This document shows, piece by piece, positions 1 to 9,722 of a stretch of DNA of 64,000 nt. The position numbers and the translations under genes were made by a program. The notes below the pieces were generated by a model. It was not told where the DNA came from. It saw only the letters and a program-made list of their open reading frames with translations, and ran no database searches. The stretch's first letter is position 1. Each line of letters begins with the position of its first letter. The stretch is from Otatea glauca (Eukaryota; Streptophyta; Magnoliopsida; Poales; Poaceae): positions 12,583,178 through 12,647,177 of the forward strand of contig CM070717.1 in NCBI GenBank assembly GCA_036346275.1. The letters are read 5' to 3'.

Positions 1-177
1 ATGAAAACAGTGAGCACTCTGGATTTTTATAATTTTACAACTTTGTCAAAACTTAGGGAAATATTTAAATCAAATATTACATATCCTCAAGAATTCCTCC
101 AAAAATTTGGATAAAATTGATAGGATTTAAAACTCCCAAAGCAATCATCTTTTGAAAACTTTGACATAATTGATCGA

Positions 178-545
178 GCTTATCATCGCGGTTGTATCAT
201 TAAGCGGCGGTGAAGTGCTTTATCATCGCCGGTTTGTAGTATTAACCCGGCGGTGATAATCAAGTATTATCGCCGTTTTTGTTTTGAACCGCAGTGATAA
301 ATACTTTCACCGCCGGTGTAGAAACAACCGCGGTGATAATGTATTATCACCGCCGTTGATATTGAACCGATAAAGATAAGTTTTTTCACCGCCGGGTTGA
401 GATTGAACCGCAAAGATAAATACTTCCACCGCCGGGTTGAGCTTGAACCGCAAAGTGATAATTCAACTATCACCGCCGGTTCTCTTTATTATCCGCAGTC
501 ATAGTTTATCACCGCCGATTTTTGTGTTGACCCGCAGTGATACTC
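178..545. repeat. Internal block of CACTA subterminal-type repeats
   Basis: Repeated units built on TATCACCGCCGG and its complement, about 30-60 bp apart and in both orientations, alternate with short AT-rich spacers. This is the repeat type that binds the element's own regulatory protein at the ends of En/Spm elements. Here it is not at an element end: it lies between the AT-rich tail and the leader of the Transposase_24 gene. The outer element (51155-51565) and the inner element (30690-30985) have such a block at the equivalent place. Confidence 0.85.
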
Positions 546-555
546 TAACCCTATA

Positions 556-780
556 AATTCAACGCCGCGCCACTCAAATTTCATTTCCCCTTCAACCGCG
601 CGCCACTTCGTCTCCTCGCGACGCCCGCCGCCGCCCGCATCTCCCCGGCCGCCGCCGACCTCACCGCCGGACCTCATCGCCCGCCGCTCGAACCTCACCG
701 ACCCCCGTCGCGCGACCGCATCGCCTCGGCCGTCGCCCGCCGTTCTTTGCTTCAAGAATGACCCGCCGCCGCCCGCCGTG
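556..780 (+). promoter_or_regulatory. GC-rich leader upstream of the Transposase_24-type gene
   Basis: This short stretch is strikingly rich in CCGCC and CG dinucleotides and sits between the repeat block and the AT-rich start of the gene region. Equivalent GC-rich stretches lie between the repeat block and the same gene in the outer (50860-51130) and inner (30465-30660) elements. The shared order suggests the promoter and 5' leader of the gene. Frames that stay open here are by-products of base composition. The promoter role is inferred from position only. Confidence 0.45.
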
Positions 781-782
781 CA

Positions 783-1842
783 TATGTTTATTGCTATATG
801 TTTGATTTGTGCCGAGAGACAATTGAGTAAGCTTTCATGTCTCCTTTTCCCGACCTTCATTTGTGCAAATTATGTGATTTCTCGGTGTAATAATGGACAA
901 TGCAAATACTACTAGTACTATGGATGAATGAGATGCTTCTTGTTTATCTTTGCCACATCTTGCAAAGAAAATTTTTGTTAATACTTTGTACTTTCACATT
1001 GTGTGATGTGGCTCACCCTTTGGGGACCAAGGAAGATGTGGTGCTCAAGACTCATCAGACTATGTCGTCGGACGCGTATGTATGCTCTGGTCCTTCGTGA
1101 AGGTAGAGGCAATGCGGATCTGCTATCATTTGCAATCTTCCTCATGCGGCTACAAGAATTTGATGTAATTTTGGCGGATCAACGAGCCAAGAAATAGATA
1201 GAAAACCTCTAATAATCGCAAAACTTTGTTATAGAAAATTAGCCGTAAGTGCTAGTAGTAGCAAATGTTTTTCTTATCTAAACTTCGTAGTAGCGTATGA
1301 TAATTGGTAATACTAGTGTCGTATGTTAGAAAACATGACATAAGAGAGGCGACGTTGGTCGTCCGACGGGTTGGCGTCATGAGTATTCAAGATATGATGA
1401 TTTATATATGTTCGGATATTAATGAAGACATCTTAATCCTGTCGGTTTGTCCTTGGGAATGAGACGAAAAGCCCTAGAGGGAATGACACTTCACCAAACT
1501 CCTGGTAGGTTAGGGCACTTCGCCATGTGACCTTCTCAGGGTAGGAGGTGAAGTACCCTAAGGGGCCACCCCACTCATTAGTCCATACTGAGCGAGGTTG
1601 GGTGCGCTTCTATCCCACTAAATGCTTATGGGGGTGCCCTCACAGATCGGATTATTAAGCCTTATGCCCTATGCACACGGGAGCGCCCTAGGATTAAGAG
1701 AGGCCAATGGAGTATGACGAGATCTCCCGCGACACCTCGCACTATGCAACTTCTTCGAGGGAATCCAAAATTACAACGTATTCAAATGGTGAATAAATAC
1801 TAAATTTAGTGGGGCACTTATGTTTATTGCTATATGTTTGAT
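783..1842. repeat. About 1-kb segment between 24-bp direct repeats, no recognised gene
   Basis: The same 24-bp sequence, beginning TATGTTTATTGC, occurs exactly at 783-806 and again at 1819-1842. The sequence between has no coding region I recognise. It includes a stretch at about 1430-1760 with low similarity to anything else in the window. The first repeat lies where homology to the outer element's leader continues (near 50850). The intervening kilobase could therefore be an insertion, or the product of a tandem duplication followed by divergence. No TIR or poly(A) is visible. Confidence 0.4.
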
Positions 1843-2246
1843 ATGTGTATGTGTCCTTCAAGGATGTTTGTGTATACAGATAAAAAATATATGTGTGTAC
1901 ATGTTCTTTAAAGATGTGTATTATTGAGTACTCCTTTCAATAAACATGCCACGTAGCTTTCTATTTAGTAGAATTGCTTGATTTAGTTTGGAATTTGGGG
2001 CAGCAGTACAATTATAAAGAGTCTGTAATGACGTAATTATAAAGAAAGATGAAAGAGAGCAACACTTCAACTGACCATTCTCAATTTCAAGTAGTTCTCT
2101 ACAATATTAATGTAAAGATGTACATGTGTATGTATCCTGGATATGTAAACATCCTTTCACGGATTAACTTTAATGTCAATCCTCGCTTGTATGTGTATTT
2201 CAAAAGTGACCTTGTTAATTGGAAATTTTCAACAAACTTGCTAGGA

Positions 2247-3955
2247 ATGGCCTCCGACGAAGGACAAGTGCCGAGGAGTTGGGCCTCAAATATGGACGAA
2301 GGAGGAAGGGTAGCCCAATAATAGCCCAACGTCCTATCTCAACTCGCAGGATCCACCATGGACCAACTCGACGATACTCACGTAGCGAGGTAAAGTTTTA
2401 GTACACCGTGGTTCCCAAAACATGGTAGGCCCGTAAGACTAATAATTTAGAAGATCAATTTGTAGGCTCGGTGTCCGATCAACGAAGGCAGCGCAAGTCG
2501 TGGTCCGAACAAGATGCCTAAGGGAATTTTTAACATAGTGGAGCTCTCGCAATGGGAACCTGCTATACGAGTCATCATTGGGGCCGTGCAGACAGCTGCG
2601 GGTTATTGCTAGGATGATGTGCCCATCACCTATAGATCATGGATTGGCCGGAGGTGACCAATGGGTGGTACCTAATGAGTCAAGAACTCTTTATGGGACA
2701 AGTCAAACAAGTTTTCCAGTTCCCCCAAGGGACCGAAATGGCCGCAAAGAAACGAGCACTCAGATCATGTGCCTCGCGTGGAAGAATTGGAAGACAACGC
2801 TAAACAAGAATTATGTGAAAAAGAATGAAACGCCGAATTTTGACACGCACCCAAAGTTAAGGGAGTTCGGGATGAATTTGTGGCGCACAAGAGGTCCAAG
2901 AAGCTCACATAGTAAGTGAAAGGAACAAAGCAAACGCGAATAAGAATATTCACCCTCACGCACTAGGAGCAGGAGGGTACATGAAGAAAATACCGGCATG
3001 GGATCGGTCCGAACAAGAAATGACCCGCAAGGGTATAATTCTAACGCCGCTTTAAGCGAAAGATCAAGCATCGGTTGCTTGGGAGGGGTGCTTCTATCTC
3101 CGATGATGGCAGCTTAAGCTTCGTAACCGATAGAGAGCGTGAAGTGTTGCGCAGAATCACGTATGCTCACTCGCAGCCTTCCCAAGGATCTTTCGCGCCA
3201 CGAAGGGAGAATGACGAGCTAACCATAGCCCTTGGTAACAAGGAGCATCCAGTCACACTGAGGAGTTGGTTTGGTCACGTGGAAAGAAGCCTTCCCGCAG
3301 ACGCATGGATGTACAAACGCTCAAAGAGATTAAGAGAAGATCAACCGAACGCCGATAAAAGATGTCGCCACGAGAGCTAGAGGAACAAAGATCGGAACTA
3401 GATAAGGCCGTGGAGCAAGTCGCATGCAAAACTCTCACTCACGACCGCCACTCGGTGAAAGCCCTGAGCTCATCAGTCCCGGTGCTCGTAAGAGCAGCTG
3501 CGCGTCCACAGGGATTCCCGAAGAGCATGGACTGCGTTTTCCTGTGGATGACATCAAAGAACCGACACCGTGCAAGCTACATTTGGCCGCACATGGCATT
3601 ACCATAAAGGTGGCTGAGGGCAGAGCTTGGCCATGCCAGGAGTCACGGACTTTGCACTGTCGCCCGATACCGCAGGGATTCGCCAGGGTCGAAGTGGACA
3701 GTGTCGTCCGTCAATACCGAAAAATGGAGGTAGAGATCCCTGGCGAGGATGGGAACAAAAGCTAGGAGAAAACGTGAATGGCTTCTCGCGGGCGCAAGAG
3801 CTTGATTAAGTTTGGCTCGGACGATGAGGGCGACGACGATGATGATCAGCCGCACTCTCCACACAGAGACCTCCCGCCCTTCTCGCCGCCAACCAGGAAA
3901 AGTCCAACTCCTCCACCGGCACCAACCAGAAAAAGCCCGACTCCTCCGCCAAAAA
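2247..3955 (+). pseudogene. Transposase_24 / DUF8039-like CACTA gene, left copy, 3' truncated
   Basis: The first coding ATG follows an AG that looks like a splice acceptor after a long AT-rich intron. Downstream, in shifting frames, come a tryptophan-rich segment (WKNWKTTLNKNYVKKNE), then NIHPHALGAGG and LGRGASISDDGSLSF. These are typical of the plant Ptta/En/Spm Transposase_24 domain. Next comes a DUF8039-like segment (EPTPCKLH, IPQGFARVEVD) and an acidic and proline-rich linker (GDDDDD, repeated TRKSPTPPP). The family's C-terminal Ulp1-like protease part is missing because the gene is cut by the Tekay LTR. Several frameshifts and stops, for example after 2910 and near 3765, make it a pseudogene. 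The outer element's copy (47667-48937 plus 23246-25250) is the best guide to its original form. Confidence 0.75.
3481..3510 (+). other. Related empty site for the inner CACTA insertion
   Basis: The sequence around AAGAGCAGCTGCGCG is the uninterrupted version of the site that in the outer element is split by the inner CACTA. The right flank of the inner element, read on the minus strand, ends AAGAGCA. The left flank begins GCAGTTGCGCG. Here the trinucleotide GCA (3494-3496) is present once, as expected before a 3-bp target duplication. Confidence 0.85.
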
Positions 3956-5262
3956 CTGTAAAGATAGATCTTCATTTTATAAAAATTTAGAAACTTGAAT
4001 CATCTCAATCGGAGTTCGTATGAGAGAGAACGGGCCTCCGAAAGATTAAATTCAAAGAAAATGCTGAAAATCAGAAAATCCGAATTTCCCGATTTATTTT
4101 TCTATTGGAAAATCGATTTATTGCGCAACGCTGATGTCATCGGGTTCACGGTAGACTGGGTTCATGGTAGACTGGGTTCACGGCACGGTGTTCGGTTTAC
4201 CGTGCACTCGGCGCATGACCGACGTCAGCGCTGACGCAGCCGCTCGACTGACGCGGCGGCTGACGCAAGCGTTGACGTGGACGGACCACGCGTCACGCAT
4301 CTAGCGGCACGGTGCGGGATCGAGCGGCGGGGAACACAGCGCGGGCGGCGTAGGACGTGGCACGATCAGGAGCATTGGAGAGAGATCGGACGGCCGAGGT
4401 TCTTCGACGGAACGCGACGGCGAGGCGGCGGCGCAACTCACCGGAGCCGAGGAAGATGACACGGCCAACGCCGCAACGGCGACGGATCGAACGCGGGTTT
4501 GCACAGATCCGGAAGAGCAGGACACGAGCAACTCCGCGAGACACGCAGCTACGGCGGAGACACACCAGAGTAGCCAAACAACAGCGGGGAAGACTACGGA
4601 TGGCGGTGCAACTCCGGCGAGGAAGATCTCACCGACGGAGGGATCTCGGACGACGGCGAAGGGCGCGACGGGTGCGGCGCAGCAAGAGGAGTCTCGGGAG
4701 GGGGTTGGCGGCGCTTAAATAGCCTTCGGGAGGCATGTAGAACGCGGAATCCGAGAACGGTGGCGTGCGGCGGCGGGACTCCGAGACGGTTAGGGTTAGG
4801 GTTTCTGGTGGCGGGCGTGAGCGACGTGGCGCAATCTCGGCCACACACGTTTCGCGCATCGACGGATTACCGACGTACGGTGAGTGGGTCGGTTGGCCGG
4901 GCAGAGGCATCGATGGGCCAAGGCAAGTGGGAAGTGGGCCGGTGGAAGAAACTTCGCGGAATAAGATTTTCGAAATAAAATCTTTTTCCGAATTAAGAAA
5001 ATTCCAGAAATTCGAATAAGTGCAAATATATTCAAATAAATAGCAAAAAATTTCAGAAATATCCCCAAAAATACAGAAAAATTCCTTGGAGCACAATGAA
5101 CCCAACTAAAACTGAAAATCTTTTGTTTGATGAATAGATTAATCAAATTAAATCCTTTCTTTAATAGAAAATTCAAATTAAGCTGGGATTAATGCAAGAA
5201 AAATGCAAATGGTTTATTTTTGAATTCAAACATTCCAAAACTCAAATTTTTGGGATGTTACA
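3956..5262 (-). repeat. Left LTR (3' LTR) of the minus-strand Tekay element, truncated
   Basis: On the minus strand it begins TGTAACATCCC directly after a polypurine tract, which fixes the inner edge. About 900 bp of it match 61130-62040 in the other LTR, with a 19-bp duplication (GACTGGGTTCA unit near 4155) absent there. The far part of the LTR, corresponding to 59540-61130, is missing: at about 3955 the sequence switches to CACTA. The GC-rich middle gives long but meaningless open frames on both strands. Confidence 0.8.
4715..4804 (-). promoter_or_regulatory. Telo-box and TATA-like motif in the Tekay LTR
   Basis: In the sense orientation (minus strand) the LTR carries AAACCCTAACCCTAACC at 4804-4788, followed about 70 bp downstream by CTATTTAAG. 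AAACCCTAA is the plant telo-box found in promoters and leaders of growth-related genes. TATTTAA followed by a GC-rich leader looks like a core promoter. The same pair occurs in the other LTR (61876-61965). Use as the retrotransposon promoter is inferred. Confidence 0.5.
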
Positions 5263-5279
5263 AACCTCCCCCCTTAAAT
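5263..5279 (-). other. Polypurine tract of the Tekay element
   Basis: On the minus strand the run AAGGGGGGAGG lies immediately before the TGTAACATCCC start of the LTR. It is the expected primer site for plus-strand DNA synthesis. The stop codon of the integrase frame overlaps it. Confidence 0.75.
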
Positions 5280-6628
5280 GGAATCTCGACCCCGAGATTC
5301 TGGCTGGATAGAGAATACGTGGGGAAACTCGGACTTCAGATCCTCTTCTCGCTTCCAAGTTTCTTCCTCTTCTGAATGATTGCTCCACTGGACCTTGCAA
5401 AAACGAATGATCTTGCTCCTCATGATACACTCTGCTATATCCAAAATTTTCATTGGTTGCTCCTTGTAGGTAAGATCCTCTTGCAAATCAATGGCTTCTA
5501 ATGGCATCTGTTCCTCTGGCACACGCACGCATTTCTTCAATTGCGATACATGGAACACATCATGGATTCCGCCAAAAGACTGAGGTAATTCTAACTTGTA
5601 GGCAACCTCTCCTCTTCGTTCCAAGATTTTGAACGGTCCCACATATCTAGGGGCAAGCTTTCCTTTTGCTTGAAATCTTTTAACTCCTTTGAGAGGGGTG
5701 ACTCTGAGATAAACATAATCATTAGGTTCGAAACTTAAATCTTTGCGATGATTATCTGCATAACTCTTCTGTCTGCTTCGAGCGATCTTTAACCGGTCTC
5801 GAATTAATTGGACTAGCTCTTCGGCTTCTTGCAATATGGCAGGGCCAAACAATTGTCTTTCTCCCGACTCCTTCCAGTTGAGAGGGGTTCTGCACTGTAT
5901 TCCATATAAGGCTTCAAATGGCGACATTTGTAGACTGGCTTGATAACTATTGTTGTACGAAAACTCGGCATAGGGAAAACACTTATCCCACTTGGCACCA
6001 TAAGTTAAGGCACAAGCTCTTAACATATCCTCAAGAATCTGATTCACACACTCAGTCTGTCCATCGGTTTGAGGGTGATAGGCAGTACTGAATCTGAGAT
6101 GAGTTCCCATGGCTTCATGCAGACTTTGCCAAAAACGAGAGGTAAACTGGGTTCCTCTATCAGACACTATCTTCTTAGGCACTCCGTGAAGACTGATGAT
6201 CCTTGACATATATAATTCTGCTAACTTATCTACTACATAGGTAGTCTTAACTGGAATGAAATGAGCTACCTTAGTCAATCGATCCACTATTACCCAGATC
6301 GAATCATAACCTGCTTGGGTCTTAGGAAGTCCGGTAATGAAATCCATACCAATTTCTTCCCACTTCCACTCTGGAATCTTCAATGGCTGCAGCAATCCTG
6401 CTAGCCTCTGATGCTATGCCTTGACCTTCTGGCAGACATCACAAAGTGCAACATATTCTGCAATCTCACGATTCATGCTAGGCCACAAATACCTTTCCTT
6501 GAGGTCTTGATACATCTTGGTACTTCCAGGATGAATGGAGTATAAAGTCTCATGCCCTTCTTTGAGTATCAACTTCTTAAGCTCTTTCTGATCTGGTACG
6601 CAAATACGCTTCTCATACCAAATAGTAT
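5274..6628 (-). pseudogene. Integrase with C-terminal chromodomain (Tekay pol, 3' part)
   Basis: An open frame of 373 codons covers the integrase core and C-terminus. Catalytic residues are visible: the first Asp in IGMDFITGLP, the second in IVSDRGTQF, and the Glu in GQTECVNQ. After a basic and beta-rich part (GPFKILERRGEVAYKLELP) the protein ends in a chromodomain-like segment (WSNHSEEEETWKREEDLK) typical of plant chromoviruses. Upstream the frame continues through the zinc-binding region (EGHETLYSIHPG and CDVCQ), but a TAG at 6414-6416 interrupts it. The 5' side is cut by the insertion of Tat I. The RT and RNase H part of the same polyprotein continues at 17152-18146. Known role: insertion of the element's cDNA into chromatin, with targeting by the chromodomain. 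Confidence 0.9.
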
Positions 6629-7164
6629 TGTGGAATATATGAAACCAGGTATCTCCATGACCAGCCCAAACGTCACCTGAAGATAAGACAGGCCCAAAGG
6701 CAGTGCCCCGCGCCAAGCCTTGTTATCGTATAAAATGAGGAGTACGCCTTATAGACGGAGGCATATTTTTGGATATGAAAGATACGGTTGTAATCCGAGT
6801 CGTTAATAAGATAGATAAAGATGTAAACTCTATCCTGTAACCAACTAGAATCTTGTAAACCAAACGGGATCTCCTAACCGATCAGCACTCTGTAAGCCGC
6901 ACCACCCCCAGTATATAAGGGAGAGGGCGGGCATCAACATAGGCATCAAGCCATAGAGCATAGAACACCACATATTGCGCAGAGCACATTACGCTTTGAG
7001 CATCTTCGGACCCAAGAGATCTAGATAATTCCAGCACACAGGATTAGGGTATTACCTCCATCCCTGAGGGCCTGAACCTGTCTAAAATCTCTGTCTTGTG
7101 TGACCTTCGAGTTTGAGATCTAGCGCCTACCCCATAATATTATTGCCGACTACAAAAGTCGACA
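6629..7164 (+). repeat. 5' LTR of Tat I
   Basis: It begins TGTGGAATATATG and ends AAAAGTCGACA, bounded by the shared start and end with 16616-17151. A TATA box (TATATAAGGG, at 6912) about 280 bp from its start is the likely RNA polymerase II promoter for the genomic transcript. Confidence 0.93.
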
Positions 7165-7184
7165 GTTGGCACGCCAGGTAGGGG
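7165..7184 (+). other. Primer binding site of Tat I
   Basis: TTGGCACGCCAGGTAGGGG lies immediately after the LTR end. This is the usual form of the priming site in grass Tat-type elements. I do not assign the tRNA. Confidence 0.7.
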
Positions 7185-7750
7185 AAGAGCTAGCATCTTT
7201 TCCAATGCACTGATGGCAACAATCGGCGGATCACTGCTACTTTCGCCTCGCCCAAGCTTTCCACTGGAGCATGGACTTCGTTGCGAGTAAGCACGGAGAA
7301 ATGGTCTGCCTAGACTTGAACTAGATCCAATCTGGTAAAAATCAGGCCGACCTATCTCAGGTACGTCACTCTACCTTAGCCGGCAAACCAGTCGCCTTTG
7401 CAGGAAGTTACTATCATCTTCGCAGCATCTTTGCCATAGAAGAGCAGAAGACCGACCTCCAACGCCAGCAAGAGGATCAGGAAGCTACGGAGGAAGATCT
7501 TCCGCCCCGTAAGGGGAAGGAGGCACAGTCACTTCGGGCTCGCGGCCGCCATGTCCAAGAGGACATCCTGCAATCCAGGTTAGGAGACCAAGCTATCTTC
7601 CATACGCCGCAATAGAACATCGTCGCTTCCCAGACGCTACTCGATACGCTGGATCCAATGATTGCAGCTGACAGCCCGGTAGCCCCGATCGTGGCTCAAA
7701 TCAGGGCCATGGTGACGGCGACGGCGATTCAACAGAATCAATAAAGGCCG
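7185..7750 (+). other. Leader of Tat I, no intact gene
   Basis: This is the untranslated or pre-gag leader between primer site and gag. Short frames are broken by stops. Part of it (about 7430-7620) reappears in reverse complement at 56900-57137, where it is the last recognisable part of Tat II. Confidence 0.6.
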
Positions 7751-7751
7751 G

Positions 7752-9190
7752 ATGGGAAAAGAGTGTTCCGCCCCACACGCCACGCTGCGGTCGCAAGCGA
7801 TCGGACGGCAACCGCCGAATACGGCGCCGGCGCCACGCCACCGGCCGAGACGACGCGTCGCATCCTCAACCGTGACCTTCACCAAGATATCACCGCCAGA
7901 CGACAAGAGTGGGACGAGGAAGAACGACGCGGGCGCTGTGACGACTTCGAGCGTTTTGGCACCAGCTATGATCAGCGAAGCGATCAAAGGTACGACGACA
8001 GGGACAACCATAAATACCATCATCGCCGGGGCCGGAACGATGACGAGCACCGAGTCATGGACTCGCCGCGCCGAACTCCACCCCGACGCAGTGACGACGA
8101 TCGCCGCGCCGCTCTCCCCCTCATCATGAAGAAAGATCCATCGACGGGATTCGAGTATTCACTCCTCGGCTGCGCCGAGTGGTATGGCCTGAAGGTTTCA
8201 ACCCTAAGGGCATCGTCAAGTTTGATGGTGAGCGAGATCCGGAAGCTTGGCTACAGGTATACGCCCTAGCGCTCAAAGCGGCCGAAGGTAGCCAGAATGT
8301 GATGGCAAATTACCTGCCAGTCAACCTTACCCCCTCGACTCAAGCATGGATCACGGGACTCCCTGCAAACTCGGTGGACTCCTGGAGCGATCTCTGCGAT
8401 CAATTCATTGCTAACTTTCAGGGAACCTACGAGAGGCCTGGCACTCCATGGGACCTATACCAGTTGCACCAAAAGAAGGACGAGACACTGAGGGATTTCA
8501 TCCGGCGTTTCATGCAGAAGAAGAACACCATCAGGGACATATTTGAAGCGGTCACCATGGCAGCCTTCCAGAAAGGGGTATGTGATCCTGATCTAATTAA
8601 GAAAATGTCTAGGAAATCCCCAACCTCTGTGAAGGAGATGTTCGCATTGGCCGACCGCTATGCCACGACCTCAGACGCCCTGGCTGAGCACTAGGAAGGT
8701 CGCCCACATCAGAAGAACAAGGGCGACAAGCCTGAGTCCTCCAAGCACAAAAACAAGAAGCGAAAGGGCGAAGAATTAGTCGCGGTAGCCGAGCCCGTCC
8801 GGCCCCGAGCCATGCGGAGGGAAGGACCTGATTACAGTGCCATCATGGAAGCAATCTGTCCTTTCCATCCTAAGGGAAAGCACATCGCCAAGGACTGCTT
8901 CACCTTGAAGCGTTTTGCGTAGGAGAGTAACAAGCAGCCGGCTCCAGCAAAGGACGAAGCAGCAAAGAAGAAAGACCTTCCAGATGAAGACGATTTTCAA
9001 GAGCCCGAGCACGAATTGAACTACATATACAGGGGCTCCACCGAATACGAGTCCAAGCGGAAGCAAAAGCTTACCGCTCGGGAGATCAATGTGGTGGAAC
9101 CAAATACTTCAATATCCGGTGGTCCGAGGTACCAATCACCTTCGACCGATCGGATCACCCCAACCGGGTTCTACATCCGGGTAAGTTCCC
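7752..9190 (+). pseudogene. gag of Tat I
   Basis: An Arg/Asp-rich N-terminal part (about 7763-8160) is one frame away from the main gag segment at 8179-8694. The main segment has the Tat-type gag core (VKFDGERDPEAWLQVY, then WSDLCDQFIANFQGTY and LRDFIRRF). A TAG at 8692 interrupts it. The same frame then continues through a basic linker and a zinc-knuckle variant (CPFHPKGKHIAKDC), with a second stop near 8920. The product would be the capsid and nucleocapsid that package the RNA. The frameshift and stops make it non-functional. The downstream protease begins in the next segment. Confidence 0.85.
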
Positions 9191-9194
9191 TCTA

Positions 9195-9710
9195 GTGCTC
9201 GACCCTGTAATCCGCAGCGTGAAGCTCAAGAAGGTCCTGATCGATGGAGGAAGTGGACTCAACGTCTTGTTCTCCAAAACTTTCAACGACATGAACATTC
9301 CCCTCTCCGAGCTAAGGCCGAGCACTCAGCTGTTCCATGGTGTGATTCCTGGAGCATCGTCGCTCCCACTCGGATAGATTTCCTTGCCTGTCACCTTTAG
9401 CACCAAGGACAACTATCGGACCGAGTACATAAATTTTGAGGTGGCAGATTTCGAGACGGCGTATTACGCTATCTTGGGAAGACCCGGACTGGCTCGATTC
9501 ATGGCTATCCCGCACTACACCTACTTGATGATGAAAATGCCAGGACCAAGAAGCGTCATCACAGTTCGCAGTGACGTCAAGCAGTCCCTGGAGTGCGATC
9601 GGGAGAACCATGAACTCACCGAGCAGAGGGAAGGAGCCGATGAGAGAAGGGAGATCCAAGCAGAAGCCGACACGATGCAGGAAGAGGGAGATATCCCGTC
9701 CAAAAAGTAG
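9195..9710 (+). pseudogene. Protease region of Tat I
   Basis: The aspartic protease active site appears as KVLIDGGSGLNVLF, and the family's flap-side motif as YYAILGRPGLARFMAIPHY. DGG in place of the usual DTG/DSG is common in Tat elements. A TAG at 9376 separates the two halves and another stop precedes the RT segment. The role is cleavage of the gag-pol polyprotein. Confidence 0.82.
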
Positions 9711-9722
9711 GCCACGTTAGGG

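Larger units (their letters stand above)
1..3955 (+). mobile_element. CACTA (En/Spm) transposon, family A, left copy, truncated at both ends
   Basis: The whole block matches, in reverse complement, the interior of the outer CACTA element further right (roughly 51760 down to 47667, then 25250 down to about 24880). The match starts in the AT-rich spacer beyond the internal repeat block. It runs through the repeat block, a GC-rich leader and the Transposase_24-type gene into the DUF8039-like region. The copy lacks the family-B CACTA that interrupts the outer copy. Its left end lies outside the window. On the right the homology stops inside a proline-rich stretch, where Tekay LTR sequence takes over. 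No TIR or target duplication is visible for this copy, so only family and orientation are secure. Confidence 0.85.

Noticed and set aside
1430..1760. Possible organelle or rRNA fragment
   Set aside because: Composition differs from the surroundings, but I recognise no organellar or ribosomal sequence, so it is left unassigned.
4790..4804. Interstitial telomere repeat (TTAGGGTTAGGGTTT)
   Set aside because: Only two units, at the same place in both LTRs. It is an LTR motif (telo-box), not a trace of a chromosome end.
7637..8050. Minus-strand 137-codon hydrophobic frame
   Set aside because: It lies opposite the Arg/Asp-rich gag N-terminus. The hydrophobic look is the complement of charged codons.
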